The position numbers and the translations under genes were made by a program. 64,000 nucleotides of DNA, taken from G963662985 sp963662985. GTDB lineage: Bacteria; Chloroflexota; Anaerolineae; Anaerolineales; UBA11579. Below the pieces are notes generated by a model. It was not told where the DNA came from and did no database searches. It saw only the letters and a program-made list of their open reading frames with translations. Of the stretch, positions 23,763-33,144 are shown in pieces. The stretch is from assembly GCA_963662985.1 (NCBI GenBank), contig OY760067.1, positions 124,001 through 188,000 on the forward strand. Reading direction: 5' to 3'. The first letter of the stretch is position 1. Each line of letters begins with the position of its first letter.

Positions 23763-24725
23763 ATGAAGTTTTTTAAGAAAATTCTCTCTTTATTGATTTT
23801 ATTTGTAGCTTTAAGTATCCCTGCTTTAATTTTCGCTGAAGGTGATGGACCTGTTCGATTCTTCTCTTCCACTGGGCATACTTTACAAGGGCAATTTTTA
23901 ACATTTTATGAATCGGTAGGAGATGCTGAATTTTTATTTGGCGCTCCAATTACTGAATCTTTTTTTTATGAAACAATCAATCGAGATGTTCAATTTTTTG
24001 AAAATGTACGTTTAGAAATTAGCGCAGACGGCAGTGCTGTTGAAATTTCTTCGATCGGTTCTCATTTTTATGAAAAAGATGAAAATTCAATTTCAAAAAC
24101 TCCATTTAATATTTTAGGATGTAGTAGATATTCAGAAAATGAGGGATTTGATTCTCGAGTTTGTTTTGAATTTCGTTCATTTTATGAAGAATATGGCGCA
24201 GAAGCATTTTTTGGATATCCAATTTCTGAGATGATCGAAGAGAATGGTGTCCTCAAACAGTATTTTGAAAAAGTGGTTTTTGAATGGCATCCAGAAAATG
24301 ATGAGAACAAGGTTGTTCTAGGCGATCTAGGGAATCAATATTTATCAATATTAAATATCGATGTAAATGATTTTTCTCTTTCTGACCAGATATTAGAATT
24401 AGAAAAAAAAGATACTACTTTGATTGGGTATGTAACATTTGATAAGGATATTATCATCAAAGGAATGTCACAAAAAATGTTTGTGTTTGTGACCAATAAA
24501 TTTGATGTTCCACAAAAAAATGTGACTGTCGAAGCTCAGTTTACTTATCCAAATGGAAAAGTGTATGAGGAAACTTTAGCTCTTACCAATGATTTGGGTT
24601 TAACAACCTTTGAATTCTCGGTTCCAGAAAATAATGACCTTGGAGATGGTAGAGTCTATGCTGAAGTGAAAATGTTGAATGAATCTCATGAATTTATTGT
24701 TTTATCTTCATTTTTACTAAAATAA
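23763..24725 (+). CDS. Secreted protein with repeated aromatic 'FxxFYexxGxxxFFG' units
   Basis: This 320-residue protein has a signal peptide (MKFFKKILSLLILFVALSIP, then ALIFAEG). The mature N-terminal half holds two similar units. One is FLTFYESVGDAEFLFGAPIT with VQFFENVRLEI, and the other is FRSFYEEYGAEAFFGYPISE with KQYFEKVVFEWHPE. Such units, ending in a QyFer-E strand, are common in secreted Chloroflexota proteins and resemble LGFP-type repeats. The C-terminal third (residues 215-320) is beta-rich and looks like an Ig-type domain (FVTNKFDVPQKNVTVEAQFT). Function is unknown. The gene has no Shine-Dalgarno and its promoter predicts a leaderless mRNA. Confidence 0.75.
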   Translation: MKFFKKILSLLILFVALSIPALIFAEGDGPVRFFSSTGHTLQGQFLTFYESVGDAEFLFGAPITESFFYETINRDVQFFENVRLEISADGSAVEISSIGSHFYEKDENSISKTPFNILGCSRYSENEGFDSRVCFEFRSFYEEYGAEAFFGYPISEMIEENGVLKQYFEKVVFEWHPENDENKVVLGDLGNQYLSILNIDVNDFSLSDQILELEKKDTTLIGYVTFDKDIIIKGMSQKMFVFVTNKFDVPQKNVTVEAQFTYPNGKVYEETLALTNDLGLTTFEFSVPENNDLGDGRVYAEVKMLNESHEFIVLSSFLLK

Positions 24726-24749
24726 AAGAGCAGGTAAGCTGCTCTTTTT
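24724..24749. terminator. Bidirectional terminator between convergent genes
   Basis: A 10-bp stem aaaagagcag/ctgctctttt with a 5-nt loop has T-runs on both sides. It serves the secreted protein gene and the convergent TPR gene. Confidence 0.85.
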
Positions 24750-24753
24750 CTAA

Positions 24754-27036
24754 TTAGATTTCTAACATTTTTTGACGATATTCATCAATGTTATTTGGTT
24801 CGAGTGAAATAATCATTTGGTAAAAACTTCGCGCCTCTGTTTTGTTGTCAAGTTCTCTTGCTACTTCTGCCGCAGTTTGCCATTGATCAATTGCTTTTTT
24901 ATTTAACCCTGCTTGAGAATAAATTTCACCAAGTCGTTGATTTATGAATAAAAATTCTGGATGCATTCTTGAGAAGTTTTCAAGAAATGCCATGGCTCGG
25001 TTCCCATTTTTGATTTTAAATTGTTGATTGATAAAATCGTTCATAACTGAAATGGCAGCATCTGTGTTTGAAATTCCACAATTTAATTCAATCAGCTGAG
25101 ATGTAGCATTCTCATTACCAGGTTGCATCATATATATCATTTCGTAGATTTTGATAGCATTGGGCCAATCGAGACGTTGCAAGTCTAAATCGGCTGTTTT
25201 TGTGAGAATCTTGATAATCCATTCATCTTCTACACCTGATTGACGGCCGAGATGATAGGCTTTTTCACACACTAAGCGAGCATCATCTAATTGGGCAAGT
25301 CGATAATAAATATCTGATATTCGCATGTATTCTGCTAAGGCGTCACGATATTCTCCCGAGGATTCAAGCAATGAGACAAGTTTTAGGCGAGAATCGATGT
25401 TCATGGGGGATAAACTTACTACTTTTTCAAACATTGTACGTGCTCGACGAGATTCACCTCGTGCTAAATAGGTGCGTGCGATAATTTCATATTTTTCAGC
25501 GGATTCTGATTGTTGCCCTAATTGCATTAATATGTCTGCAATTAAAGTGTGGAGTGGTAAGTAGGATGAAGCTTTTGATAAAGCTAAATATACATCTTCG
25601 AGAGCTGAGTGATAATAGCCTACATTAATTAATTCATTAATTTTTGCAATCACTTCTATCAATTCTGAATTAGATTCTTCTGTGAGGAATTGAGCAATTG
25701 GTAGGACTTCTTCTTGATAATCGCCAATAAATTGATCGCGAAGGTCTTTGATTGCTTTACGATAATCTTGGGTGTTGAGTAATTGAAATATATTTTGTGA
25801 GAGAGTTTTTTGAACTTGGACGTCTTTCGATTTTTTCATTGATTCAATCAAAGGGTCATAACTTTGATAAAGTTCATTTGAACTTTCTCTATCTACTGTC
25901 TCGCTATCTACTTTTCTAAGTGCTAAGAGATATTCTTCTACAGATCGCTTATAATCGCCGTTTTTGAAGGCATTATTTGCAATTATTAAACGAGAAGCTA
26001 ATTCATATTTTTTATCTTGAACTGCTTTTCTGAGATTGTTTTCGACTTGAGTAGTATTTCCTCTTTGATTGTGATAATAACCAATAATAAATGATGAGGG
26101 TGGAGAAGAAAGACCTAGTCGTTCTGCTTCTTCTAATTGCTCCAATACTTCTGTGGTAACATCATTGGTCATGGCGTTTACAGCTTGAGAAAGATGGAAA
26201 ATCACTTTTTCGCGATCAAGACCTGGGGAGATCAATATTGCAGTATAAAGGTCTTTTTCTTTTCTCTCTGTTTCAATTTCTTCAGGATCACATAATTCAA
26301 AAAGGACTACTGCTAGTTCTTCTGCAGCTAGCATTTTTGCTTCATCAATTGGGTTGCTTGAGAGAATTTTTGTGGTTGTTGACTCATCCAAAACATTAGT
26401 GTCAATTCGTTCTGGGTAACTAATGGACTGAGGCAAAGGTAATCGCTCATTATTATCAAGAGCTTGTTTTACTTTTAGGTAATCGGGGTCTTTGGAATCT
26501 AATGTAGAAGCGTGCTTCAAAAATGCTCTAGCTTGATCCAAATTACCTTCGTGTTGGTAAATAGCGACTAAATGAAGATATTCGTTTAGTGCATTTTTCA
26601 TGTTGTTTGTTTTTTGGTATACAACTGCTAGTCTTTTATGGGCATTTATATGTTGTGTATTTAGGCGAACAACATTTTTCCAATGTTCAATTGCTTTTTT
26701 AAGATCTTTTTGTTTAAGAAAAATTTCTGCTGTAATCATGTATTGATTCGCCGCAAGATCAAGTTTATTTAAATGCTCAAATATCTTAGCTGATTTTTGA
26801 TATGGCGCAGGAGACTCGTCATGAAGCTTAATCGATTCAAGATAAAACTTTAATGATTCTTCATATTTTTCTTGGTTAAATAAAGCGAGAGCCACATTGT
26901 TGATAATAATAGTGTCTTCTGGTGAGATTTTGTATGCAGTTTTATAAAACTCTTCAGCTTTTTTCCATTCTAAATCCCACGCAGCAGCATGTCCTTGATT
27001 TAAAGCATTTTGTAGTTCAATATCTTTATTTAACAT
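24754..27036 (-). CDS. Large TPR-repeat protein
   Basis: This 760-residue protein is made almost entirely of tetratricopeptide repeats. Examples are AEEFYKTAYKISPEDTIIIN (around 27), AIEHWKNVVRLNTQHINAHK (around 115) and ARTMFEKVVSLSPMNIDSRL (around 535). A central part (about residues 210-290) is less regular. It lacks a signal peptide and membrane helices, so it is a cytoplasmic scaffold. The partner is unknown. It lies 33 bp downstream of polA on the same strand, probably in one transcript. AGAAGG is about 12 nt before the ATG. Confidence 0.88.
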   Translation of the reverse strand: MLNKDIELQNALNQGHAAAWDLEWKKAEEFYKTAYKISPEDTIIINNVALALFNQEKYEESLKFYLESIKLHDESPAPYQKSAKIFEHLNKLDLAANQYMITAEIFLKQKDLKKAIEHWKNVVRLNTQHINAHKRLAVVYQKTNNMKNALNEYLHLVAIYQHEGNLDQARAFLKHASTLDSKDPDYLKVKQALDNNERLPLPQSISYPERIDTNVLDESTTTKILSSNPIDEAKMLAAEELAVVLFELCDPEEIETERKEKDLYTAILISPGLDREKVIFHLSQAVNAMTNDVTTEVLEQLEEAERLGLSSPPSSFIIGYYHNQRGNTTQVENNLRKAVQDKKYELASRLIIANNAFKNGDYKRSVEEYLLALRKVDSETVDRESSNELYQSYDPLIESMKKSKDVQVQKTLSQNIFQLLNTQDYRKAIKDLRDQFIGDYQEEVLPIAQFLTEESNSELIEVIAKINELINVGYYHSALEDVYLALSKASSYLPLHTLIADILMQLGQQSESAEKYEIIARTYLARGESRRARTMFEKVVSLSPMNIDSRLKLVSLLESSGEYRDALAEYMRISDIYYRLAQLDDARLVCEKAYHLGRQSGVEDEWIIKILTKTADLDLQRLDWPNAIKIYEMIYMMQPGNENATSQLIELNCGISNTDAAISVMNDFINQQFKIKNGNRAMAFLENFSRMHPEFLFINQRLGEIYSQAGLNKKAIDQWQTAAEVARELDNKTEARSFYQMIISLEPNNIDEYRQKMLEI

Positions 27037-27069
27037 TCGTTACAATAACCTTCTGTAAAGTTTTATCTA

Positions 27070-29898
27070 TTAAACCATTAATCCCCAGTTTTGTCCTGAT
27101 TTTGCATCTGTGATTAATGGAACTGAAATTTTATAGGCATTTTCCATTTCTGATTTTACTAATTCTTTGACTTTCTCAAGGTGCGAATCTGCTACTTCTA
27201 TTACTAATTCATCATGAACTTGTAAAAGAATTTTCGCATCAAGACCTGATTTTTTTAGCGTATGATGTACTTTAATCATCGCAATTTTCATAATATCTGC
27301 TGCTGCACCTTGAATTGGTGCATTTATTGCTTCACGTTCAATTCTCGCAATCATGGCACGATTCTTTTGATCTACAATTGCAGGAAAATATATTTTTCTA
27401 TCTGTGATAAGCTCAACATAACCTTTTTGTTTAACAAATTCTTTGGTTTGTTCGATATATTTTTTAATTCCGGGAAACTCTGCAAAATATTTATTGATAA
27501 ATTCTTGGGCTTGTGCTCGAGTAAAATCTGTTGTTTGGGTTAGGCCAAAAGCACCCATTCCGTAAACTATTCCGAAGTTAATAGCTTTTGCATGTCTTCT
27601 TTCTTCATATGTGACTTGTTCGAGTGGTTTGTTAAAAACTCTTGAGGCAGTAATGGCGTGAATATCTTGAGAATTTTTAAATGCTTCAATCATGGTTTTA
27701 TCTTGAGCGACATGTGCCACAATACGAAGCTCAATTTGAGAGTAGTCTATGGCAAGCAGCTTGTTTCCTGGCTGTGCATAAAATGCATTTCTAACTTTAC
27801 GACCTTGCTCAGTTCGAATAGGTATGTTTTGCAAATTTGGGTTTAGTGAAGCTAAACGTCCGGTTGTTGAACCTACTTGATTATACGAAGTGTGTATTCT
27901 TTTTGTTATAGGATTTACTTGGTCTGGTAAAGCATCTACATACGTTGATTTTAATTTGGTTAATTCACGATAATCTAACAGCCAAGCTATCACTTCGTGT
28001 TTTTCTTTAATTTCTTCTAAAACGCCTGCTGCTGTTGAGTATTGACCACTTGAAGTCTTTTTGGCGTTTGCTGGAGGGGGGATTTTGAGATCTTCAAATA
28101 AAACTTTTGAAAGCTGTTGAGTTGAATTTAGGTTAAATTCGCCAGTAACTGCATAGATATCATCTTTCAGAGATTCAATTTGTTGGGCAAGTTCTCTTGA
28201 CATTTTTCCTAAGAAACTTAAATCAACAGAAATACCTTCCATTTCCATATCAATCAAAACATTAATTAATGGTATTTCTATTTGATAGAAGTTGTTGGCA
28301 AAACCCTGCTGCTCTAATTCAGGTTTTGTCTTTTTGTAGAGTCTAAATGTAATATCTGCATCCGCAGCAGCATAAGGTGCAGCTCTATTGATTGAGACTC
28401 GATCCATTGACGTCTGGTTTTTACCTTTTCCAATCAGTTCTGTAATTTCAGTCATCTCTACGCCAAATTGAGACATGGCTAGTTTTTTAAGAGACAGACT
28501 GCGACCATCGGGATCTAAAAACCAACTTGCTATCATTGTGTCATAGACATTGGATGAAATTTCAATATTGTTTCTTTTTAACATTACTTGATCAAATTTC
28601 AAATTATGACCAATAATCAGTTTTTTAGGATCCATCAAAATTTTTGATAATTTAGAGGCAATTGATTCTATTGATAGTTGTTCTTGTTCTTTTTTATGCC
28701 CCACTGGAATATAGTATCCTTCACCTTCTTTTATTGAGAGAGATATACCAACTAGATCGGCTTGCATTTTATCTGTACTGGTTGTTTCGGTATCGATTGC
28801 AATTTCTTTTGCCACGGATAATTCATTTAGGAGATTGTCAAATTCATTTTTCGATTTGATAATAGTAGTTTTTGTTGATGAAGGAGAATTTAAATCAGGT
28901 TCAATATCATCAAGGGTGGGCGTATCAAATAATTGAAGTTGTTCTGTTTGCCTTGTAATATCAATTTTGGGGGATTGTTTGTTAGGTATTTGATCAATTT
29001 CATGTCCATATTTAATGGCCAAATCTTTAATTCTTTTTATTAGGCTATTAAATTCTAATTCTTTAAATAGTTCATAAATTTCATCAAATTCAAAAATACT
29101 TGGTTTTGCTTGTTCAAGATCCATCGTGATATCTAGATCAGTAATAATCTTTGCTAGTTTTTGACTTAAATAAGCATTTTCTTTATCGTTAACTAATTTT
29201 GTTTTTAACGCCCCTTTTTGTTCTTCAATATGAGCATATATATTATCTAAAGTGTCATAAGTTTGTAATAATTTTGAAGCAGTTTTTATACCTACACCTT
29301 TAACTCCAGGGATGTTATCAGAACTATCCCCCATTAGTGCTTTGAGGTCTACTACTTGATCTGGACGTACTCCCCAGTATTCAATTACATCTTCAATATG
29401 AAAGTCTTTTGCGTCCGAAATACTTTTTCCCGGAAGGTTAACGTATATACGATCATTGACCAATTGGAGTAAATCTCGATCTCCTGTTAGTATTTTCACA
29501 CCAAGACCTTGTTTTACTGCCCAATTTGCTACACTCCCAAGTACATCATCTGCTTCATACCCTTTTCTCTCTAGACGTGGAATATTAAGGGTGTCTACGA
29601 TTTGTTTTATGCGTTTAATTTGCTCACGAAGATCATCCGGCATTTTTTCTCGAGTACCTTTATACTCTTCAAAAATTTCATCACGAAATGTTTTTCCTAC
29701 ATCAAATGCAACTGCGATATAATCTGGATTTTCTTGTTCTAAAAAACGCAAAAGAATACTTGTAAAACCATAGACTGCGGCGGTTGGTTCACCTTTTGAT
29801 GTAGTCCATTGGCTAGAATTTGTCCCGCCACTTGTGAGTGCAAAATAGGTACGGTACGCTAAAGCGTGTCCGTCAATTAAATATAAAATTGGAGGCAT
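27070..29898 (-). CDS. polA: DNA polymerase I
   Basis: This 942-residue full-length Pol I has three domains. The 5'-3' exonuclease runs from YLIDGHALAYRTYFAL through AFDVGKTFRDEIF and LMGDSSDNIPGVKGVGIKTA. The 3'-5' proofreading exonuclease keeps its acidic residues (EIAIDTETTSTDK, GHNLKFD, YAAADADIT), so proofreading should be active. The polymerase domain has motif A (AIDYSQIELRIVAH), motif B (RRHAKAINFGIVYGMG) and motif C (LQVHDELVIEV). It fills gaps in repair and removes Okazaki primers. AAGGAAAAC precedes the ATG. It lies between the transposase-derived gene and the TPR gene. Confidence 0.97.
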   Translation of the reverse strand: MPPILYLIDGHALAYRTYFALTSGGTNSSQWTTSKGEPTAAVYGFTSILLRFLEQENPDYIAVAFDVGKTFRDEIFEEYKGTREKMPDDLREQIKRIKQIVDTLNIPRLERKGYEADDVLGSVANWAVKQGLGVKILTGDRDLLQLVNDRIYVNLPGKSISDAKDFHIEDVIEYWGVRPDQVVDLKALMGDSSDNIPGVKGVGIKTASKLLQTYDTLDNIYAHIEEQKGALKTKLVNDKENAYLSQKLAKIITDLDITMDLEQAKPSIFEFDEIYELFKELEFNSLIKRIKDLAIKYGHEIDQIPNKQSPKIDITRQTEQLQLFDTPTLDDIEPDLNSPSSTKTTIIKSKNEFDNLLNELSVAKEIAIDTETTSTDKMQADLVGISLSIKEGEGYYIPVGHKKEQEQLSIESIASKLSKILMDPKKLIIGHNLKFDQVMLKRNNIEISSNVYDTMIASWFLDPDGRSLSLKKLAMSQFGVEMTEITELIGKGKNQTSMDRVSINRAAPYAAADADITFRLYKKTKPELEQQGFANNFYQIEIPLINVLIDMEMEGISVDLSFLGKMSRELAQQIESLKDDIYAVTGEFNLNSTQQLSKVLFEDLKIPPPANAKKTSSGQYSTAAGVLEEIKEKHEVIAWLLDYRELTKLKSTYVDALPDQVNPITKRIHTSYNQVGSTTGRLASLNPNLQNIPIRTEQGRKVRNAFYAQPGNKLLAIDYSQIELRIVAHVAQDKTMIEAFKNSQDIHAITASRVFNKPLEQVTYEERRHAKAINFGIVYGMGAFGLTQTTDFTRAQAQEFINKYFAEFPGIKKYIEQTKEFVKQKGYVELITDRKIYFPAIVDQKNRAMIARIEREAINAPIQGAAADIMKIAMIKVHHTLKKSGLDAKILLQVHDELVIEVADSHLEKVKELVKSEMENAYKISVPLITDAKSGQNWGLMV

Positions 29899-29922
29899 GT
29901 TTTCCTTCTTTGGTTCAATAAA

Positions 29923-31593
29923 TTATAGACCTTGGCGATTTCGAACTAGGTCTATAAATTCTTTGATCAAATTTTCTGTGAAAATATCTGATTGATTCTC
30001 TAATAGATAATCTTCAGCCCAAAAACTGTTAGATAAGTATTTTTTTCTGAGATTATTTGAGTTTTCAAAAATATGCATAGAGGTATATTTTGAAATCGTT
30101 GAAATAAATTGTTTTGGAGATGTGCGTGGTTCAACATCTGCAACTATTGAAAATGCTTCTTGATAGTTTTTTATCGCTTTTATACGCCAATTGAAAGCTA
30201 ATGCAATATGTTTGATTGCTTCTTTGATCAATTGATCAATTAAAGGTGATATGGTTTCCTGTGGATATCTTGTTACTAAAACAATGCTATATTGAAGATT
30301 AATCTTTGAACCAGATTCGTTGCGATAATCCTGAATATTCGTATTGATTGCTGTTCTTTTTACATTTGGTCTGGTTAGTTTTATCTCTCGCGGTTGAGGA
30401 AGATCATCATTTAGAAGATTTGAAATAAATTCATTTCTAGATAGCATTGATTCTTTTTCAGGCAACCAATCCTTTGGGATATTATTAGTTTTTGAGAGTT
30501 TTTCTGATATTTTTTCTATTTTTTGATCGTATTGGTGATTTTGATATTCTATTTCAGACTCTAGATTTGGGTTACTGGCTGGTATATCATCAAAGAGAGG
30601 TTCAGATGTGTCTATGCCTTCTACCTTTCCTGTTTCCCAAATTATGGGATCAATATCGTCTTCCCAATTTAATGCGATATTCGGATCAACTTCTATCGGT
30701 TGATCTAAATCAGGAAGATCACCTGTCGCTGTTGATTCTTGTATTACTGACTGTAAGTGCTTTTTATTAAAGCTATAATTTTTTATTGATATATTGTTTT
30801 TATCTTCTAAATTTGATATTACATGAGATATATTAGGCTGATGAACTTTTGTATGTATTTTTGATATATCTTCATCAACTTCGTTTATCGGATTTGTATT
30901 TTTTTCTGATTCAACAATTGTATTGGATGAAAAATCGATTTTCTTATGTGGAATTGTTGTGTCAAAAATATATTCAAGCTTTTCTGGTTCAATTTCATGT
31001 GTATTTATTTTAGACTCTAATTGATCAGAATGTTCTTTTTCTTTTATTGCTGCAATGAGTTCTGATTCTAATTCTAAATCTATTTCACCATAATCCCCTT
31101 CTGTATCTAGCTTTGATTCAGATTTCTCTTTAGGTTCTTGTTCTACAAGCTCTTTTGTTGATTCTCTATAGATAGCCTCAGAAATTTCTTTTAGATAGGA
31201 AATAAATTTATATACTTTTTGACGAGCTTGTGTATATGATATATGAGAATCTAAGAAAAGGACCAAGAAATTTTGATCGTCTTTATAAAGTACATATAAT
31301 AAATAGCCTTGTTCTTTGCTTTTCCAATAGTATCGGACTATTTCAATTTGATTTTGGTTACGATCATTTTTTATCTCATCAATTAGATCATTGATCTCTT
31401 GATCAGATAAAAAATAAAGAGAATGTTGAATTAATTCATTTTGAAACGTGAGAATACCTTCAATATCCAACTCATCTGATAATCGAGAATAGATGGCGGA
31501 TTTGATTGACTGAATTCTTTTATCTGAAATGATATCAAACCAATCAATTCCATTACTATTAATGGAATCGGATTGTTTTTGTGAATTATTCAT
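29923..31593 (-). CDS. Fusion protein: N-terminal roadblock-like domain, long acidic linker, C-terminal catalytically dead IS200-type (Y1) transposase domain
   Basis: This is a 556-residue protein. Residues of about 35-150 contain a globular alpha/beta segment (SKEQGYLLYVLYKDDQNFLV) that resembles a roadblock/LC7 fold; this part is tentative. Residues 150-420 are acidic and probably disordered. Residues 435-556 match the TnpA/REP-associated transposase fold: YSIVLVTRYPQE, then FSIVADVEP and KQFISTISKYTSMHIF, then FWAEDYL and LIKEFIDLVRNRQ. The HUH metal site (HxH in active enzymes) reads AFS (residues 480-482). The catalytic Tyr in the last helix is Phe (about 546). It cannot transpose and is probably domesticated. 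ATG at 31593 has GGAGAG upstream. It lies 24 bp before polA. Confidence 0.72.
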   Translation of the reverse strand: MNNSQKQSDSINSNGIDWFDIISDKRIQSIKSAIYSRLSDELDIEGILTFQNELIQHSLYFLSDQEINDLIDEIKNDRNQNQIEIVRYYWKSKEQGYLLYVLYKDDQNFLVLFLDSHISYTQARQKVYKFISYLKEISEAIYRESTKELVEQEPKEKSESKLDTEGDYGEIDLELESELIAAIKEKEHSDQLESKINTHEIEPEKLEYIFDTTIPHKKIDFSSNTIVESEKNTNPINEVDEDISKIHTKVHQPNISHVISNLEDKNNISIKNYSFNKKHLQSVIQESTATGDLPDLDQPIEVDPNIALNWEDDIDPIIWETGKVEGIDTSEPLFDDIPASNPNLESEIEYQNHQYDQKIEKISEKLSKTNNIPKDWLPEKESMLSRNEFISNLLNDDLPQPREIKLTRPNVKRTAINTNIQDYRNESGSKINLQYSIVLVTRYPQETISPLIDQLIKEAIKHIALAFNWRIKAIKNYQEAFSIVADVEPRTSPKQFISTISKYTSMHIFENSNNLRKKYLSNSFWAEDYLLENQSDIFTENLIKEFIDLVRNRQGL

Positions 31594-31616
31594 CAAATTC
31601 TCTCCATATTTAGGAA

Positions 31617-31793
31617 TTAGTCTTCCTTTATATTTGAAATTAATTCAATAACTTCATCCCATTCTTCTTGAAAAAAATGAAGGGTTACATTGTTCAATTC
31701 TAAGTGATAAACTTTTTCACCGTCTGGTTCGCTTGAGACCCAAGCTATGTAATTTTGTGTTTCAGAAACGTTTTTGGTTGTAATTTCATCCAT
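31617..31793 (-). CDS. Small acidic protein of 58 residues, function unknown
   Basis: The minus strand reads MDEITTKNVSETQNYIAWVS and continues to LHFFQEEWDEVIELISNIKE, then stops at 31617. The start overlaps the end of the AI-2E permease gene by 8 bp, with AAGGAAG 7 nt before the ATG, so translation is well supported. A second ATG 4 nt later would form an ATGA overlap. The end reaches 23 bp from the transposase-derived gene. The pattern of beta strands followed by a helix (VTLHFFQEEWDEVIELI) suggests a compact fold. No family was recognised. It is easily missed in annotation because of its length. Confidence 0.7.
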   Translation of the reverse strand: MDEITTKNVSETQNYIAWVSSEPDGEKVYHLELNNVTLHFFQEEWDEVIELISNIKED

Positions 31794-33093
31794 CTTCGTT
31801 CTTCCTTTTCAATTTTGATTTTATATTTTCTATTAGTTTGATTAAGAAACTTTTGAAATTTAAATATGTTTCTTTTGCTGCTTTTATTATATCATTTGCA
31901 ATATTATTTAGTGAAACCGGCTTTCTTGGTTTTAGGTCGTTTTCTATCCATGGATCTAAGTCTAATAGTTTTCTAAATACATACCGCCCAAATACTAAAA
32001 TTGAGGCTAAAATTGGCGCTGCTAATAACAAACCAATAAATCCTATTAATTGTAGCAGAACAATGGATGCAAGTAAAACAGAGGCAGGATGGACCCCAAG
32101 AGAATTTCCGAGTAATTTGGGAGTTATGACGTTATCAAATACCGTATCGAGTAAGATCGAAAAACCCAAGACTATTACTGCGTAAACAAATGAATTCATT
32201 TCAAAGTAAGGGTTCCCTTGAATTAATGCTACTACACCAACAGTTGTACCAGAAATGAATGCTCCAATATAGGGTACAAATCGTGCTGCTCCAGCTAAGA
32301 TTGCTATACCTAAAGCGCCATTTATCCCTAATGTTGACATAAGGATAAAATTAAAAATCATTACTAAAACAACAATCACAACCTGACCTCTAATATATGT
32401 ATCCCAAACAATATTTAGTTTATTTAGCAGTTTCATAAGATCATCATATAAATCTGAACGATCTTTGACACCAGAGAAAAACTCTGGTGTGGGACCTAAA
32501 CTAGAAAGAATAAAATAAGAGGTCATAAAAATGAAAAAGAACCAAACGAAGAAGTTAGCTGTTTGACCAGCTATGGAGCCGACTAAAGAACCTGCTTGAC
32601 CTAACAAGGGCTGAATAAAACCTAGGATCTGCTCTGTTATACCAAATGGATCAATATTCAAATTTCCTAATGTTTCTGAGATATTTATTTCCCAATAAAA
32701 TCGATTAAAAACATTAATTTCTATTACTTGATTAATAATTTCATCAAAAAAAGCAGGAAAATCAGCGATAAATGTTGTCACTATATCAATGATATTTTGA
32801 ATCTGGGTGATGATGGTGACGCCAAAAATAGTGATAACCCCTAAAGAAATAATCACGATTACTAAAAATACTAAATTGACTGCTCCTGTCCACTTTAATT
32901 TAGTTCTTTTGTTGAGTTTTTTGGCAAATGGATGCAATATATACACTAAAACTGCCGTAATCATAAGTGGGGATAGAAAATTGACAAATCTGAAAAACAT
33001 GAAAGATACAACAATTAAAACAGCAAAACCAACTATAATTTTTGTCGAATCTGACCATTTATGGATTTTTTTATTTGGATTATTCTCTGTCAT
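31786..33093 (-). CDS. AI-2E family transporter (PerM-like permease)
   Basis: This 435-residue integral membrane protein has about eight hydrophobic helices. The conserved C-terminal half of the family is clear: ILAGAARFVPYIGAFISGTT followed by FDNVITPKLLGNSLGVHPAS. Family members have been linked to autoinducer-2 export or Na+/H+ antiport, and the substrate is not predictable. The cytosolic tail is Lys-rich (ENIKSKLKRKNEDG). AAGGGA precedes the ATG. The gene lies 51 bp after ccmC and overlaps the 58-residue gene. Confidence 0.9.
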   Translation of the reverse strand: MTENNPNKKIHKWSDSTKIIVGFAVLIVVSFMFFRFVNFLSPLMITAVLVYILHPFAKKLNKRTKLKWTGAVNLVFLVIVIISLGVITIFGVTIITQIQNIIDIVTTFIADFPAFFDEIINQVIEINVFNRFYWEINISETLGNLNIDPFGITEQILGFIQPLLGQAGSLVGSIAGQTANFFVWFFFIFMTSYFILSSLGPTPEFFSGVKDRSDLYDDLMKLLNKLNIVWDTYIRGQVVIVVLVMIFNFILMSTLGINGALGIAILAGAARFVPYIGAFISGTTVGVVALIQGNPYFEMNSFVYAVIVLGFSILLDTVFDNVITPKLLGNSLGVHPASVLLASIVLLQLIGFIGLLLAAPILASILVFGRYVFRKLLDLDPWIENDLKPRKPVSLNNIANDIIKAAKETYLNFKSFLIKLIENIKSKLKRKNEDG

Positions 33094-33144
33094 TTTTATC
33101 CCTTTTGATATTAATAATAACAGTAAATTCGTATTATGGTTATC

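Noticed and set aside
27070..29898. Pol I with inactivated proofreading domain
   Set aside because: The DxE and YxxxD acidic residues of the 3'-5' exonuclease are all present.
29923..31593. Intact insertion sequence of the IS200/IS605 group
   Set aside because: Catalytic residues are lost, the domain is a fusion, and no flanking hairpin ends or TnpB gene are present.
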